Positions 38,269 through 47,455 of a stretch of DNA of 64,000 nt are shown here, in pieces. Each line of letters begins with the position of its first letter. Position 1 is the stretch's first letter. The stretch covers positions 1,426,001 to 1,490,000 of the forward strand of contig OZ244956.1 of assembly GCA_965222505.1 (NCBI GenBank). The letters run 5' to 3'. Below the pieces are notes generated by a model, which saw nothing but the letters and a program-made list of their open reading frames with translations, had not been told where the DNA came from and did no database searches. This DNA comes from G965222505 sp965222505. Its GTDB lineage: Bacteria; Bacteroidota; Rhodothermia; Rhodothermales; DATKEJ01. The position numbers and the translations under genes are program-made.

Positions 38269-38550
38269 CTATTCCGGCCCAAAGCTGGCCTCTGTGAGAA
38301 AACGACGCACCGAGCGTACAGCCCCTTTATCGGTCTCCGGTTCAGGATGGGGTCGATGAAAAACCGCCCGCACCCCTTTGAGGGCCACCCGTACCCGCGA
38401 ACCACGGCCTTCAGAGAGTTCAGCCCCAAGGGCAATGAACAGTTGTTCGATCCGACGCCAAGGGATGTCTGACCGCGTCGGCGTATCGAATATCGCCTTA
38501 AGGGTTCGTCGTTGTTTCGAGTTCAGTTTCACAGTGTCATGATAAGACAC
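38269..38550 (-). CDS. hicA: HicA mRNA interferase toxin
   Basis: This 93-aa protein shows a HicA-type dsRBD-like fold: LKAIFDTPTRSDIPWRRIEQLFIALGAEL, then GRGSRVRVALKGVRAVFHRPHP. The catalytic His is expected in the FHRPHP block. This is the HicA-first order with hicB downstream. Confidence 0.88.
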   Translation of the reverse strand: MSYHDTVKLNSKQRRTLKAIFDTPTRSDIPWRRIEQLFIALGAELSEGRGSRVRVALKGVRAVFHRPHPEPETDKGAVRSVRRFLTEASFGPE

Positions 38551-38592
38551 TACAATGCCGAATACAAGTACCTCTGATCTAGAGTTTCCCGG

Positions 38593-38991
38593 CTACGGTT
38601 TCGGTTCTACATCTTCAACGATGATCAAATACCCATTCGCAGCCGGATAGACGATGCCCACTACGTAGATCGTCTTGCCCAGGTATTCAAGAAGCTGTTG
38701 CTTGGCCTTTGATTGAGCGGGATGAAGCAGGTAAAGCACCCCATCACTACCGACCAAGACAGGAGAGTAATGGTGTTCTTGAATCATCTCAGCGCAGTAC
38801 TCTGCTTCGGTATTGTTGTCGTCTGCTTTGACGAAGTAGCAGACCGGCTCAACAAGGGTTCCCCCCATACGAATGTTGACTCCAGGCGGATGTTGATGTG
38901 CGCTATCTTGATGTTGGGCAACGACTGGGCTGATGATCAGCGTCAGAGCTATGAAGCAAGCAGACTGAATCAGGGTGTTCTTAGATTGCAT
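38593..38991 (-). CDS. Small exported protein, unknown
   Basis: Start at 38,991 (MQSKNTLIQSACFIALTLIISPVVAQ) for the signal peptide; 39,042 is open but lacks one. The mature part (~105 aa) has VNIRMGGTLVEPVCYFVKADDN and a YAEMI/YCAEMIQEHHYSPVLVG-like stretch with two cysteines, then GKTIYVVGIVYPAANGYLIIVEDVE. It may be an OB-fold-like small-molecule or metal-binding protein; that is a guess. First gene of the cassette. Confidence 0.65.
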   Translation of the reverse strand: MQSKNTLIQSACFIALTLIISPVVAQHQDSAHQHPPGVNIRMGGTLVEPVCYFVKADDNNTEAEYCAEMIQEHHYSPVLVGSDGVLYLLHPAQSKAKQQLLEYLGKTIYVVGIVYPAANGYLIIVEDVEPKP

Positions 38992-39054
38992 AGACCTGAT
39001 GGTTTTTGAATTTGAGATTGTATGGAGTGGGTCGGGCAACACCCTTCAACAGCC

Positions 39055-39177
39055 GTATAACGGCCCAAGTTCAGCAGACCAGGGCTGACGACACAAGGTA
39101 ACCAAAATCTGCAAGACACTCCCAGCAACCGAAGCCGAAACCCTAACGCCCTGGGTCGGCTGTAACGGTTGTTAGGC
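39055..39177 (-). repeat. attC15
   Basis: R' GTTATAC (39,055-39,061) and R'' GCCTAAC (39,171-39,177). attC of the cassette at 39,178-45,531, now swollen by four IS elements. Confidence 0.92.
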
Positions 39178-39260
39178 TTCAGTTGGCCAAGATTAGCTTC
39201 TGTGATCCTTCGGGCCGACCACCGACCTCGAGTACGGCAAAGTAAACTCCGCTGACTAGG

Positions 39261-40095
39261 CCGTGTTGACATTTAGCTTAATGTTCTTTGAATCCCTTTG
39301 CTCTGTGTCGCATTTTGTTACAAAAAACCTATGCGACGCTACGAAATCTCTGATCACAACTGGAACCGAATCAAAGACCTACTCCCCGGAAAACCCGGCG
39401 ATGTCGGTCGAAGTGCCCAAGACAATAGAGGCTTCATCAATGCCGTACTCTGGATCGCCAGAAGCGGGGCCCCATGGCGCGATTTACCCGAACGCTTCGG
39501 CCCTTGGAACTCTGTTTTTCAAAGATTTAACCGTTGGGCCAAAAAAGGCGTCTGGCACCAGGTCTTTGAAGCCATGCAAGAGCCCGACCTAGAGTGGTTG
39601 ATGATTGATTCAACCACGGTCCGGGCTCACCAACAAGCTGCTGGCCAAAAAAAAGCAACGCCGAGCGAGAGGCCCTAGGACGCAGTCGAGGTGGATTCAC
39701 CACCAAAATCCATGCGGCCGTCGATGCACTCGGTAATCCCCTTCGATGCTTGCTTAGTGCAGGTCAACGCCACGATATCACACAAGCCGATAATCTGGTA
39801 CAAGGGTATCAGACCGATGCCCTACTCGGTGATAAAGGTTATGACAGTAGCCCCTTCATCGAGACCCTAATGCAAGACCAAATTCAGGTTGTGATTCCAA
39901 GTCGCCGTAACTGTAAAGAACAAAGGAAGATAGATGAAAATCTATACAAGGATCGAAACAAGATCGAACGCTTCTTCAATCGACTCAAACACTATCGTCG
40001 TATTGCGACACGGTATGAGAAGACGGCCCGTAACTATTTGGCCTTCATCCATCTTGCAGCGACCATGATTTTGCTACTTTAATTGTCAACAGACC
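39261..40095 (+). mobile_element. IS5-family element (IS427-like)
   Basis: The 835-bp element has ends GCCGTGTTGACA and TGTCAACAGAC and a CTAG target duplication (39,257-39,260 and 40,096-40,099). Precise removal repairs the host frame. Confidence 0.9.
39331..40082 (+). CDS. IS5-family transposase, two frames joined at an A8 run
   Basis: Frame 1 (from 39,331, MRRYEISDHNWNRIKDLLP) contains the first Asp in LMIDSTTVRAH and ends shortly after an A8 run at about 39,647-39,654. Frame 2 continues GRSRGGFTTKIHAAVDALGNP, with the second Asp in LLGDKGYDS and the Glu in NKIERFFNRLKHYRR. Programmed -1 or +1 slippage at such runs is usual in this IS427-like group. Confidence 0.88.
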
Positions 40096-40813
40096 CTAGA
40101 CCTGCCATTTCCAACTCTGTAATTCCATTTCCTTCCCTAACTGCACCCAACCACTTCTCCAAAACGAGCCGACCCAATACATCATAGACCAGAAATCGGC
40201 CCAGTCCTGAATCGGATAGTTCATACTCGAAATGAGCATGACCAACCACAGGATTGGGGTATACTCCTAATCTTGCAGCAGCCGGTGTACCCCACTCAGG
40301 TTCATTTCCAATGGGATTGGGTACGCCGTACTCCTCACTGTCGATCCGAGCAAAGATCAGCCGTCTACCAGTCCCTCCGCCCTCAGAAAAACCGCCGCCG
40401 ACAAGACCAACGCCATGGGCAAATGCTATCCCCCCTGGAACTGCACTGTAAACTTCAATGCCTTTGATGGTTGTCTCTACGGTATCAGTCGAAATTGTGA
40501 TCTCTTCAAGGAGCGTGTAGAAATACATTCCATAGTCCGAAGAAGCCCACGTATTGAAGTTGGCGTCAAGTCGTGCATATTCCGACACATCTCGTCCAGT
40601 GATTCCGATTGATCCCGTCCACCGATTCCGACGCATCTCGTCCAGTGATTCCGATTGATCTCGTCCACTAGCCAGACGGTGTGACAATCTTGGCAACTGG
40701 AGCATCAGAGACGAACCAACGACGCTGACAAACTCCGCTGATTCACAGCGGTTATGTGCATGGTCTTGTGTACCCGGCCCCCGGCCGGTGCCTTTCACTA
40801 ACCATGCCTCATC

Positions 40814-42520
40814 ATGCCGACTCCGCGTTTGTCTATGCGTAAGATCAAAGAGATTCTTCGACTCAAGTATCAATGCCAACTCAGCCATCGAAAGATTGCC
40901 CAATGCCTAGGGACATCGCATTCGACCATTGGCGATTATGTCCGACGTGCGGCTATCGCCGGATATACATGGCCCCTGCCGGAGTCGCTCACCGAAGCAG
41001 AACTTGATGCCCAGCTTTTTAAGCCCAATACAACCAATACTAAACGACCTACGCCGGATTGGGTCTGGGTACATAAAGAGCTACGTGGCAAAGGCGTTAC
41101 CTTGGCGCTCTTGTGGCAGGAGTACAAGCTGCAATATCCTGATGGCCTGCAATACAGCAGGTTCTGTGATTACTACCGTAGCTGGCGCGGACAACTCGAC
41201 CTGGTCATGCGACAAGATCACAAGGCCGGTGAGAAGCTCTTTATCGATTATGCGGGCATGACCGTCGGGGTCATTGATCCGCAAACAGGCCAAGAGCGTC
41301 AGGCCCAAGTCTTTGTGGCCGTGCTCGGAGCCAGCAACTATAGCTACTGCGAAGCAACATGGACACAATCTTTGCCAGATTGGATGGCCTCACATGTTCG
41401 GGCCTTTGCCTTTTTTGGTGGTGTACCAGAACTCGTTATCCCGGATAACCTCAGATCTGGCGTTGACAAAGCCCACCGATATGAACCGGAACTCAACCGG
41501 ACGTATGCTGACCTAGCCCAACATTATGGCGTGGCCGTCATGCCAGCACGGGTACGTAAACCTCGTGACAAAGCCAAGGTCGAAGCCGGCGTTGGCATCG
41601 TAGAACAACAGATCTTGGCCCCGCTTCGCCACCGACAGTTCTTCAGTCTTGATGACCTCAACGATGCTCTAGCCGAAGGCCTTCAACGGCTCAATGAACA
41701 ACCCTTCCAAAAACTGCCTGGTTCACGTCGAACGCAGTTTGAACAGTTCGACCAACCGGTGCTCAAGCCGCTGCCCGAACAGCCATATCTATACGCAGAA
41801 TGGAAGAAGGCCCGTGTCAACGTCGACTGCCATATTGAGCTTGACCGACATTACTACAGTGTGCCGTATCAACTGGTTAAAAAACAGTTGGATGTCCGAT
41901 ATAATGCCCACACCGTTGAGTGCTTCCATAAAGGAACTCGGGTAGCCTCGCATCTACGCAGTCCTTATCAAGGTCGCCACACCACCAATAAGGCCCATTT
42001 ACCACGTTCGTTCCGCGAATATGCCAGTTGGACACCCGAGCGGATCATGGATTGGGCGGCCAAGATCGGCCCACATACTCGGCAATGGACACAAAAGGCC
42101 ATCGAATCACGTGCCCACCCCTTGCAAGCCTATCGCAGTTGCTTGGGCGTGTTGCGGCTGAGTAAAGCCTATGGGTCAGACCGGCTGGAGGCCACCTGCC
42201 GACGGGCTCTAGCTCTACAAAGCTATAGTTATCGATCCATTGAGTCGATTCTAAAAAAAGGCCTTGACCAACTCCCTTGTGAACCCACTACTGAAGAATT
42301 ACCCCCGATCCAACACCGCAATATTCGTGGGCCGGGCTACTACCGTCGAGAACCCACTGAGCCTCAGTGGGCGACCCCTAACCCGTCGTCACTGCTGGAA
42401 TCCGGCATAGCTACAGGTGATGGCACAACCTTAGAGGTGTATGCTACAACATCCAACCTTCGACAAACTCCAACGACTGCGACTAACCGGCATGATCGCG
42501 GCCTGGAAGGAACAGAGTGA
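40814..42520 (+). CDS. istA: IstA transposase (intact)
   Basis: This 568-aa protein has an N-terminal helix-turn-helix (QLSHRKIAQCLGTSHSTIGDYVRRA, about 21-45) and a DDE core with FIDYAGMTVG, VIPDNLRSGVDKA and KAKVEAGVG. A beta-barrel-like segment (DCHIELDRHYYSVPYQL) follows. IstA catalyses strand transfer with IstB as helper. It overlaps istB by 80 bp. Confidence 0.95.
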   Translation: MPTPRLSMRKIKEILRLKYQCQLSHRKIAQCLGTSHSTIGDYVRRAAIAGYTWPLPESLTEAELDAQLFKPNTTNTKRPTPDWVWVHKELRGKGVTLALLWQEYKLQYPDGLQYSRFCDYYRSWRGQLDLVMRQDHKAGEKLFIDYAGMTVGVIDPQTGQERQAQVFVAVLGASNYSYCEATWTQSLPDWMASHVRAFAFFGGVPELVIPDNLRSGVDKAHRYEPELNRTYADLAQHYGVAVMPARVRKPRDKAKVEAGVGIVEQQILAPLRHRQFFSLDDLNDALAEGLQRLNEQPFQKLPGSRRTQFEQFDQPVLKPLPEQPYLYAEWKKARVNVDCHIELDRHYYSVPYQLVKKQLDVRYNAHTVECFHKGTRVASHLRSPYQGRHTTNKAHLPRSFREYASWTPERIMDWAAKIGPHTRQWTQKAIESRAHPLQAYRSCLGVLRLSKAYGSDRLEATCRRALALQSYSYRSIESILKKGLDQLPCEPTTEELPPIQHRNIRGPGYYRREPTEPQWATPNPSSLLESGIATGDGTTLEVYATTSNLRQTPTTATNRHDRGLEGTE

Positions 42521-43199
42521 ACTCCCCGAGATTGGCCAACTGAGCTTTGAAGAACGTCTCGGCCTCCTAGTCGATCGTGAACTCACTGAACGCGAATCGC
42601 GCAAGCTCAAAAGCCGACTCCGGGCCGCCAAACTTCGGCAACAAGCCTGCTTCGAAGATATTGATTATCAGCATAAAAGAGGTCTTGACCGCTCCTTGGT
42701 CCAGCAACTCGGTACAAGCACTTGGATCCAAAAACGTCACAATGTGCTCATCACCGGGCCGACGGGGATCGGCAAGAGTTACTTGGCTTGCGCCTTGGCC
42801 CATAAGGCATGTTTGAACGGCTTCCGAAGCCACTATTACCGGCTCCCGTCCTTGCTACATGAACTCAAAATCGCACGCGGTGATGGCCGCTACAGCCAGT
42901 TGATGAAACAGCTGCTCAGGGCCGATGTGCTAGTCTTGGATGACTGGGGCTTGACGACCATCCGGGCCGATGAACAGCGTGAACTCCTCGAAGTCTTAGA
43001 AGATCGCTATGATCGGAAATCAACCATTGTCACCAGCCAGTTCCCGTCGGATCAGTGGTTCGAGACGATGTCAGATCCGACGCTGGCCGATGCCATTCTA
43101 GATCGGCTCATCCACAATGGCTACAAACTCTTACTTGATGGTGAAAGTATGCGAAAACAGTACAGCGACTTGCTTGAAAGCGAGCCGTTGCTTACCTAA
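42441..43199 (+). CDS. istB: IstB AAA+ helper ATPase
   Basis: Identical to IstB at 6,722, with Walker A GPTGIGKS and Walker B VLVLDDWG intact. Confidence 0.95.
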   Translation: MLQHPTFDKLQRLRLTGMIAAWKEQSELPEIGQLSFEERLGLLVDRELTERESRKLKSRLRAAKLRQQACFEDIDYQHKRGLDRSLVQQLGTSTWIQKRHNVLITGPTGIGKSYLACALAHKACLNGFRSHYYRLPSLLHELKIARGDGRYSQLMKQLLRADVLVLDDWGLTTIRADEQRELLEVLEDRYDRKSTIVTSQFPSDQWFETMSDPTLADAILDRLIHNGYKLLLDGESMRKQYSDLLESEPLLT

Positions 43200-43648
43200 T
43201 AGGGTCAGCGTCGCTGCGCTCCGATTAAGTGGACGGCATCAGTCGGATTAAGTGGACGGGATCGTCGGAATATGCAAGTCGAAAGTCATAGCCGAACATG
43301 AGTTGGTCAGGGGGATCCCACAATGGCCGGTAGACCAGAATATTTCGGCGCTCCTCATCGTAGCGATGATAGGACTGACTGTACTCGCCATCACATTGAT
43401 CCCTGCCTAGACCTTCGTAGATGAAGGTCATGATGCAATGGGTTTCGATCACAAAGTAGGACTGGCCGTTGATGAGCGTATCCCCGTCTATGGTCCAAGT
43501 CTCATACCACTCTTCGGTGACGCCGAATGGATCTTGATCGGCGACATAGAAGTATTGCCACAGGTTGCCTTGAGCGAGCGGGAAATATCCATGCCAATCC
43601 AACGTGTCCACAATGACTTCCGGCTCTTGGGCATGGGCAAATGAAGGC

Positions 43649-44180
43649 ACCGCGCAGCAAGCTACGCGGTATCCGTCTCGTTACTTAAACGGGTCAAACA
43701 AACTCAATTGTTGATGATGCAACTGCTCGTACTCCGACTCTATACCCTGAGCCCGTACGTAGCGGCGCATCACCTCTTCACTACTGTGCCGACCGACACT
43801 GCTTACAAAATAACCCTTGCTCCAAAACTGACCACCCCAAAGCTGCTGCTTTACACTCGGCACACGCTTGAATATCTCTCGCGCCGTCAGACTCTTGATC
43901 GTCTGTATGATCTTTGTCGCGCTGTAGCTCGGCACCGATTGCACCAGAAAATGCACATGATCCCGGTCAACACCAATTTCCAAAAAGATGATCTCATAGC
44001 GCTTGGCAATATCCAAACAGACGTCGCGCAAAACGGCATCAACAGTCGAGTCAAAGATCACCCGTCGGTACTTGGCCGGGCAGACAAAGTGGTAAATCAA
44101 AACGGAAACATTGTGGCTTTTGTGCATGAATGTGCTCATACACAACGTTAAGCCACCCCTTTTCACGAAGCAAGCTTCGA
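43649..44180 (-). mobile_element. IS200/IS605-type element, copy 1
   Basis: It is bounded by subterminal hairpins: ACCGCG...CGCGGT at 43,649-43,670 and CGAAGCAAGCTTCG at 44,166-44,179. It has no inverted ends or target duplication, as expected for this family. It separates fragments of two different genes. Confidence 0.75.
43681..44139 (-). CDS. tnpA: TnpA, HUH/Y1 transposase of IS200 type
   Basis: This 152-aa protein carries the HUH motif in DRDHVHFLVQS (about 66-76) and the catalytic Tyr in SEEVMRRYVRAQG (about 126-138). The start at 44,139 (MSTFMHKSHNVSVLIYHFV) is chosen over a longer frame from 44,166. These enzymes move single-stranded DNA copies. No TnpB is present. Confidence 0.88.
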   Translation of the reverse strand: MSTFMHKSHNVSVLIYHFVCPAKYRRVIFDSTVDAVLRDVCLDIAKRYEIIFLEIGVDRDHVHFLVQSVPSYSATKIIQTIKSLTAREIFKRVPSVKQQLWGGQFWSKGYFVSSVGRHSSEEVMRRYVRAQGIESEYEQLHHQQLSLFDPFK

Positions 44181-44411
44181 GGAACTAACCCTGAACGAGA
44201 TTAGAAGATAGAGTCTATACTCTCGAAAATCTCTACCTCTAGTAAAAATTCTCTGGCCTAATATCATTCGTACTATTTCTTCGGAGGCTGCGTTACAATA
44301 TGATGTCAGATTTGCTTCAAGTTCATCAGCTTCGCACCTTAGAATTCTAGCCAGTTGCTGACTTTCCCTATTGTCTAAACTGATCTCTATGGTCGTGGTC
44401 AAATTAGGCAT
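44181..44411 (-). pseudogene. Unknown cassette gene, 3' end cut by IS200
   Basis: The frame opens MPNLTTTIEISLDNRESQQLARILRC near the 5' end of the cassette, where cassette genes usually begin, and reads about 75 residues before the IS200 end. The middle (ADELEANLTSYCNAASEEIVRMILG) looks helical. Family not recognised. Confidence 0.5.
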
Positions 44412-44432
44412 AAATGAATGTAAGATATAGTT

Positions 44433-45515
44433 TAGGACTTACGCAGCCAACGCCATTTTGAGGGTTGGATTACGTAGTTGTTCAATCATGTAGTCGGCTA
44501 ATAATTCGCGTTTGAGTGCATAGATAGTCGTACCGAACTCGGTTGCCAATGCTTTCAAACGAACCCAAACCAGCATCGCGCAACCGATATGGTTGCGTTG
44601 AATCCGTTCTTTGCGACATTGACAACGTTCGATACCCGTCGTCTGTTTAACTTCGCGGTGCGCCTGCTCAATCTTCCAGCGAAAGCCACAGACCTCTTCG
44701 GTGACTTCCTTGGACTCTTGAGCCACATCATTGGTAATGATGTAGTCCGTGCGGTCGGTTGAGACCACGATCCGAAACAGGCGTACCTGATGCCCGCTGG
44801 GCATCTTCTTGAGATGAATCACCTGACCCATGCCTTCCGATTGGCCTGACCATATCAGGCTATCAACCCGCTGATATGCAAGCTCAGCAGAGAGACTCAC
44901 CTGTCGATTCCCCTTAATCGGGCAGTAGTAGAGCTTGCCCAGTCGTTCGATCAACTTCAAAATCGGCATCGTTGCATACCAGGCGTCCATTAAAACCGTT
45001 GAATAGACCAGACGTTTGTGAAAATGCGCTTGTTTGAGCATCTCCTGCACGTGATCAAGTTTGGTCTTGCCATCGGTCTCAGGAGCATAAATGCGGTAGT
45101 CGATCACCCAGAAACGGTCTAGTTTCGGGTTGACATAGACGCAGGTAACGACACCGATGCCTTTGATAACCCGCTTGCGATTGCCGCTCCATTGCCGACG
45201 CACCAGTGCGATGGCATGGCTATGGTTTTTGTCCAAAACGGTATCATCAAAGACGAGATAGCCATCACGATCTTGCACGACTTCGGTTTTGACATTATCC
45301 CACACCAAGCGCGGGGTGATCTTCTCATCTGAGAGATACCGATTAATGGTATCGTGACTCCAGCGTTTAGCGTGATCGGCAAAGTAGGTTAGTGTATAGT
45401 TGATCTGCGTCGAGAGCAGAAATTGGCAATAATCTAAGCGTGTCATGAGGGTTCGGGGATGAACGTTGAACATGCAATAGTTTACTGCAAAATCACTACT
45501 TTTGCGTAAGTCCTA
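44433..45515 (-). mobile_element. IS701-like element, copy 2
   Basis: 1,083 bp, duplication AGTT (44,429-44,432 and 45,516-45,519). It sits between the cassette start and its first gene, so it probably also separates that gene from any upstream promoter. Confidence 0.92.
44439..45473 (-). CDS. IS701-like DDE transposase
   Basis: Identical 344-aa protein to the copy at 1,756; intact. Confidence 0.9.
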   Translation of the reverse strand: MFNVHPRTLMTRLDYCQFLLSTQINYTLTYFADHAKRWSHDTINRYLSDEKITPRLVWDNVKTEVVQDRDGYLVFDDTVLDKNHSHAIALVRRQWSGNRKRVIKGIGVVTCVYVNPKLDRFWVIDYRIYAPETDGKTKLDHVQEMLKQAHFHKRLVYSTVLMDAWYATMPILKLIERLGKLYYCPIKGNRQVSLSAELAYQRVDSLIWSGQSEGMGQVIHLKKMPSGHQVRLFRIVVSTDRTDYIITNDVAQESKEVTEEVCGFRWKIEQAHREVKQTTGIERCQCRKERIQRNHIGCAMLVWVRLKALATEFGTTIYALKRELLADYMIEQLRNPTLKMALAA

Positions 45516-45531
45516 AGTTATTAAAAAAGCC

Positions 45532-45655
45532 ATATAACGGACTAAGTTCAAGTGCACAGGGCAACCGGCACAAGATAACCAAAGACTGAAAAACATGCCC
45601 ACTCGACCATGCCCAAACCCCTAACGCCCTGAGTCGCTTGTAACGGTTGTTAGGC
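45532..45655 (-). repeat. attC16
   Basis: R' GTTATAT (45,532-45,538) and R'' GCCTAAC (45,649-45,655). attC of family B copy 5. Confidence 0.92.
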
Positions 45656-45938
45656 GGCACCGACGGCGACGAACCCATTCCCTTGAAATGCATCAACTGA
45701 GTACCCCGAGCACGCTGACAGACGCGCCCACATGCCAGCACCGGCCTGGCTCAAAGGGGCAATACCGCACCGTTGGTGACGCACACCCTTCATCTCTTCA
45801 GTGCGCTGGCACACGCCCACCAAGCACCGGCACCGGAGAGGATCACCCTGACTGAGAAGGCTTCTTCATCGAGGCCGACCCCATGAGGTGCCGAGGCAAA
45901 GCGTAGCATTGGGGGAGCAGTCTGCGCAGGTGGTGTCC
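45656..45938 (-). other. Short cassette, family B copy 5
   Basis: 47-codon frame from ATG at 45,793 to the attC stop at 45,650-45,652, as in copy 3. The 3' half follows copies 1 and 3; the 5' part follows copy 4. It is therefore a mosaic of the two family B variants. Confidence 0.74.
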
Positions 45939-46063
45939 GCATAACGGCCCCAGTTCAGGCGCGTAGGGCAACAGCTGCAAGATAACCAAAGACTGCAAAA
46001 CACATACATCCGAACAAGCCCAAAACCCCAACGCCCTACGTCGCCCTGCAACGGTTGTTATGT
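45939..46063 (-). repeat. attC17
   Basis: R' GTTATGC (45,939-45,945) and R'' ACATAAC (46,057-46,063). attC of family A copy 5, with the GCCCTACGTCGC stem also seen in attC2 and attC5. Confidence 0.92.
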
Positions 46064-46321
46064 GGCCTAAGACAGACGCGATACCAAACTTACCAAGAAA
46101 CCATAGCTATATCCAACCGGCACCCTTTTCAATGCCAAACCGCCGCCTGGCGAGATGACGAGACAGGCGGCCCCAGGGACAACAAGACCACTGCCGACCG
46201 GCACCTCTTTGACGTAGCCACTGGGCCGGCGAGCAAGACAAGACGGCCCACCCAACCGAAGCCGCAACACATGGCTGAGACAAGCAAAACACCAATGTCG
46301 ATCCCAAGCGGATGGCGTGCC
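46064..46321 (-). other. Short cassette, family A copy 5
   Basis: The first hairpin is perfect here: GCCGCCTG / CAGGCGGC with loop GCGAGATGACGAGA (about 46,142-46,171), improving two mismatched pairs of copies 1 and 2. The second hairpin is GGGCCG / CGGCCC with loop hexamer caagac, as in copy 2. The minus frames do not match those of copy 2. Confidence 0.75.
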
Positions 46322-46443
46322 ACATAACGGCCCAAGTTCAAGTGCGCAGGGCAGATGCCGTAAGATAAAGGGCGACTGGAAATCACATACACTTCAAACG
46401 GCTAAACCCCAACGCCCTGAGTCGCTTGTAACGGGTGTTAGGC
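46322..46443 (-). repeat. attC18
   Basis: R' GTTATGT (46,322-46,328) and R'' GCCTAAC (46,437-46,443). attC of family B copy 6. Confidence 0.92.
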
Positions 46444-46726
46444 GGCACCGACGGCGACGAACCCACTTACCTTGAAACACGACACCCGAGCACCCCGAAA
46501 ACGCTGACTGACGCGCCCACATGCCAGCACCGCATACGCAAAATCCAGCGACGACGGTTGGCTGTGGCGCGCTCCTTTCATCTCTTCAGTGCGCAGGTAC
46601 ACGCCCACCAAGCACCAGCACCGGAGAGGATCACCCTGACCGAGGCGACTTCTTCATCGAGGCCGACCCCATGAGGTGCCGAGGCAAAGCGTAGCATTGG
46701 GGAAGCAGTCTGCGCAGGTGGTGTCC
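46444..46726 (-). other. Short cassette, family B copy 6
   Basis: 47-codon frame from ATG at 46,581 (MKGARHSQPSSLDF) to the attC stop at 46,438-46,440, ending CFKVSGFVAVGAA. The 32-base middle is unrelated to copies 1-5 but equal in length to copy 7. Confidence 0.74.
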
Positions 46727-46851
46727 GCATAACGGCCTAAGTTCAGGTGCACACGGGCTGAGGGTACACCCCTTACTCGGCCGAAAAGTCACATGCACGA
46801 AGTCGCAAGCTAAGCCCTAACGCCCTGTGTCGCCTGGAACGGTTGTTATGC
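46727..46851 (-). repeat. attC19
   Basis: R' GTTATGC (46,727-46,733) and R'' GCATAAC (46,845-46,851). attC of the RelE/ParE cassette. Confidence 0.92.
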
Positions 46852-46855
46852 GGCA

Positions 46856-47167
46856 CTACTCTTCGTCTTCGAGATCCAATGCCCCAAACTGTTGGGAGGT
46901 GTGTACCAATGCCAAGACCTCCACCTCCTCTGATGCCCCGTCTACATAGTACATTATCCGGTAGCTTCGATAGCGAACCTCTCGGATTGATGCATCCCCT
47001 ATCTCTGGCACCATTCGACCCATCCGGGGCGTACGTTCTAACTGGCTTGCACGCTCAAATAACTGACGGACAAGGAATCTCGCATACTCCGGGGCGAGCT
47101 CTTCAAAATATGCCTCAATCGCCTCCAGATCTCGCAGGGCCTGCCGACGCCACTCTACTCGTGCCAT
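46856..47167 (-). CDS. RelE/ParE-family toxin
   Basis: The start at 47,167 (MARVEWRRQALRDLEAIEAYFEEL) gives 103 aa of the RelE/ParE fold: helical start, then RMVPEIGDASIREVRYRSYRIMYYVDG and a closing strand VEVLALVHTSQQF. It lies four bases after the small gene on its right, which is the likely antitoxin. Confidence 0.87.
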   Translation of the reverse strand: MARVEWRRQALRDLEAIEAYFEELAPEYARFLVRQLFERASQLERTPRMGRMVPEIGDASIREVRYRSYRIMYYVDGASEEVEVLALVHTSQQFGALDLEDEE

Positions 47168-47171
47168 GTAA

Positions 47172-47387
47172 TTAATCCCTCGACTGCGACCACATACGCT
47201 CACCGCGTGGCTTCTCAAACTCGGCCATCACTTTAGCGTGGGATATCGGCGGCTCTTCCTCGGCGAGTGCCGTACGTACCTTGTGAAGAACCACGAGGCG
47301 CTCGATCACATCCTCAAGTTCAAAGGTCTCCTCCGGCAGGGCTTCGACGGCCCGAAGCACATCGGCTTTTGAAATCGTTGCAGGCAT
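47172..47387 (-). CDS. Putative antitoxin of the RelE/ParE toxin
   Basis: The start at 47,387 (MPATISKADVLRAVEALPEETFELEDVIERL) gives 71 aa, helical, like small RelE/ParE antitoxins with a PEETFELEDVIERL block. A longer frame to 47,504 overlaps the gene upstream and has no support. The C-terminus is charged and probably disordered until toxin-bound. Confidence 0.72.
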   Translation of the reverse strand: MPATISKADVLRAVEALPEETFELEDVIERLVVLHKVRTALAEEEPPISHAKVMAEFEKPRGERMWSQSRD

Positions 47388-47455
47388 GGTAGTATAGACG
47401 AGTTCAACGTACAGGAGAAATTGGTACGCTCTATACCCCGTAGGGTTCACATCAG

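Larger units (their letters stand above)
40574..43276 (+). mobile_element. IS21-family element A, copy 2 (intact)
   Basis: Same ends as copy 1, with duplication AGTCG (40,569-40,573 and 43,277-43,281). Its 2,703 bp and intact istA suggest it could be the active parent form. Confidence 0.94.
39179..43650 (-). pseudogene. T9SS-exported protein broken by IS5, IS21 and IS200
   Basis: Three pieces read as one protein. The N-terminal part (SFAHAQEPEVIVDTLDWHG to GYDFR) joins LDANFNTWASSDYG once IS21 A2 and one AGTCG are removed. The T9SS sorting domain (LGVYPNPVVGHAHFEY to ELEMAG) joins LVSGVYFAVLEVGG once IS5 and one CTAG are removed. The product ends QKLILAN. The signal peptide start is missing at the IS200 border, so the gene is dead even without the inner insertions. 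Confidence 0.87.

Noticed and set aside
1750..45515. Composite transposon bounded by the two IS701-like copies
   Set aside because: Different 4-bp duplications (TTTA and AGTT) at each copy show independent insertion.
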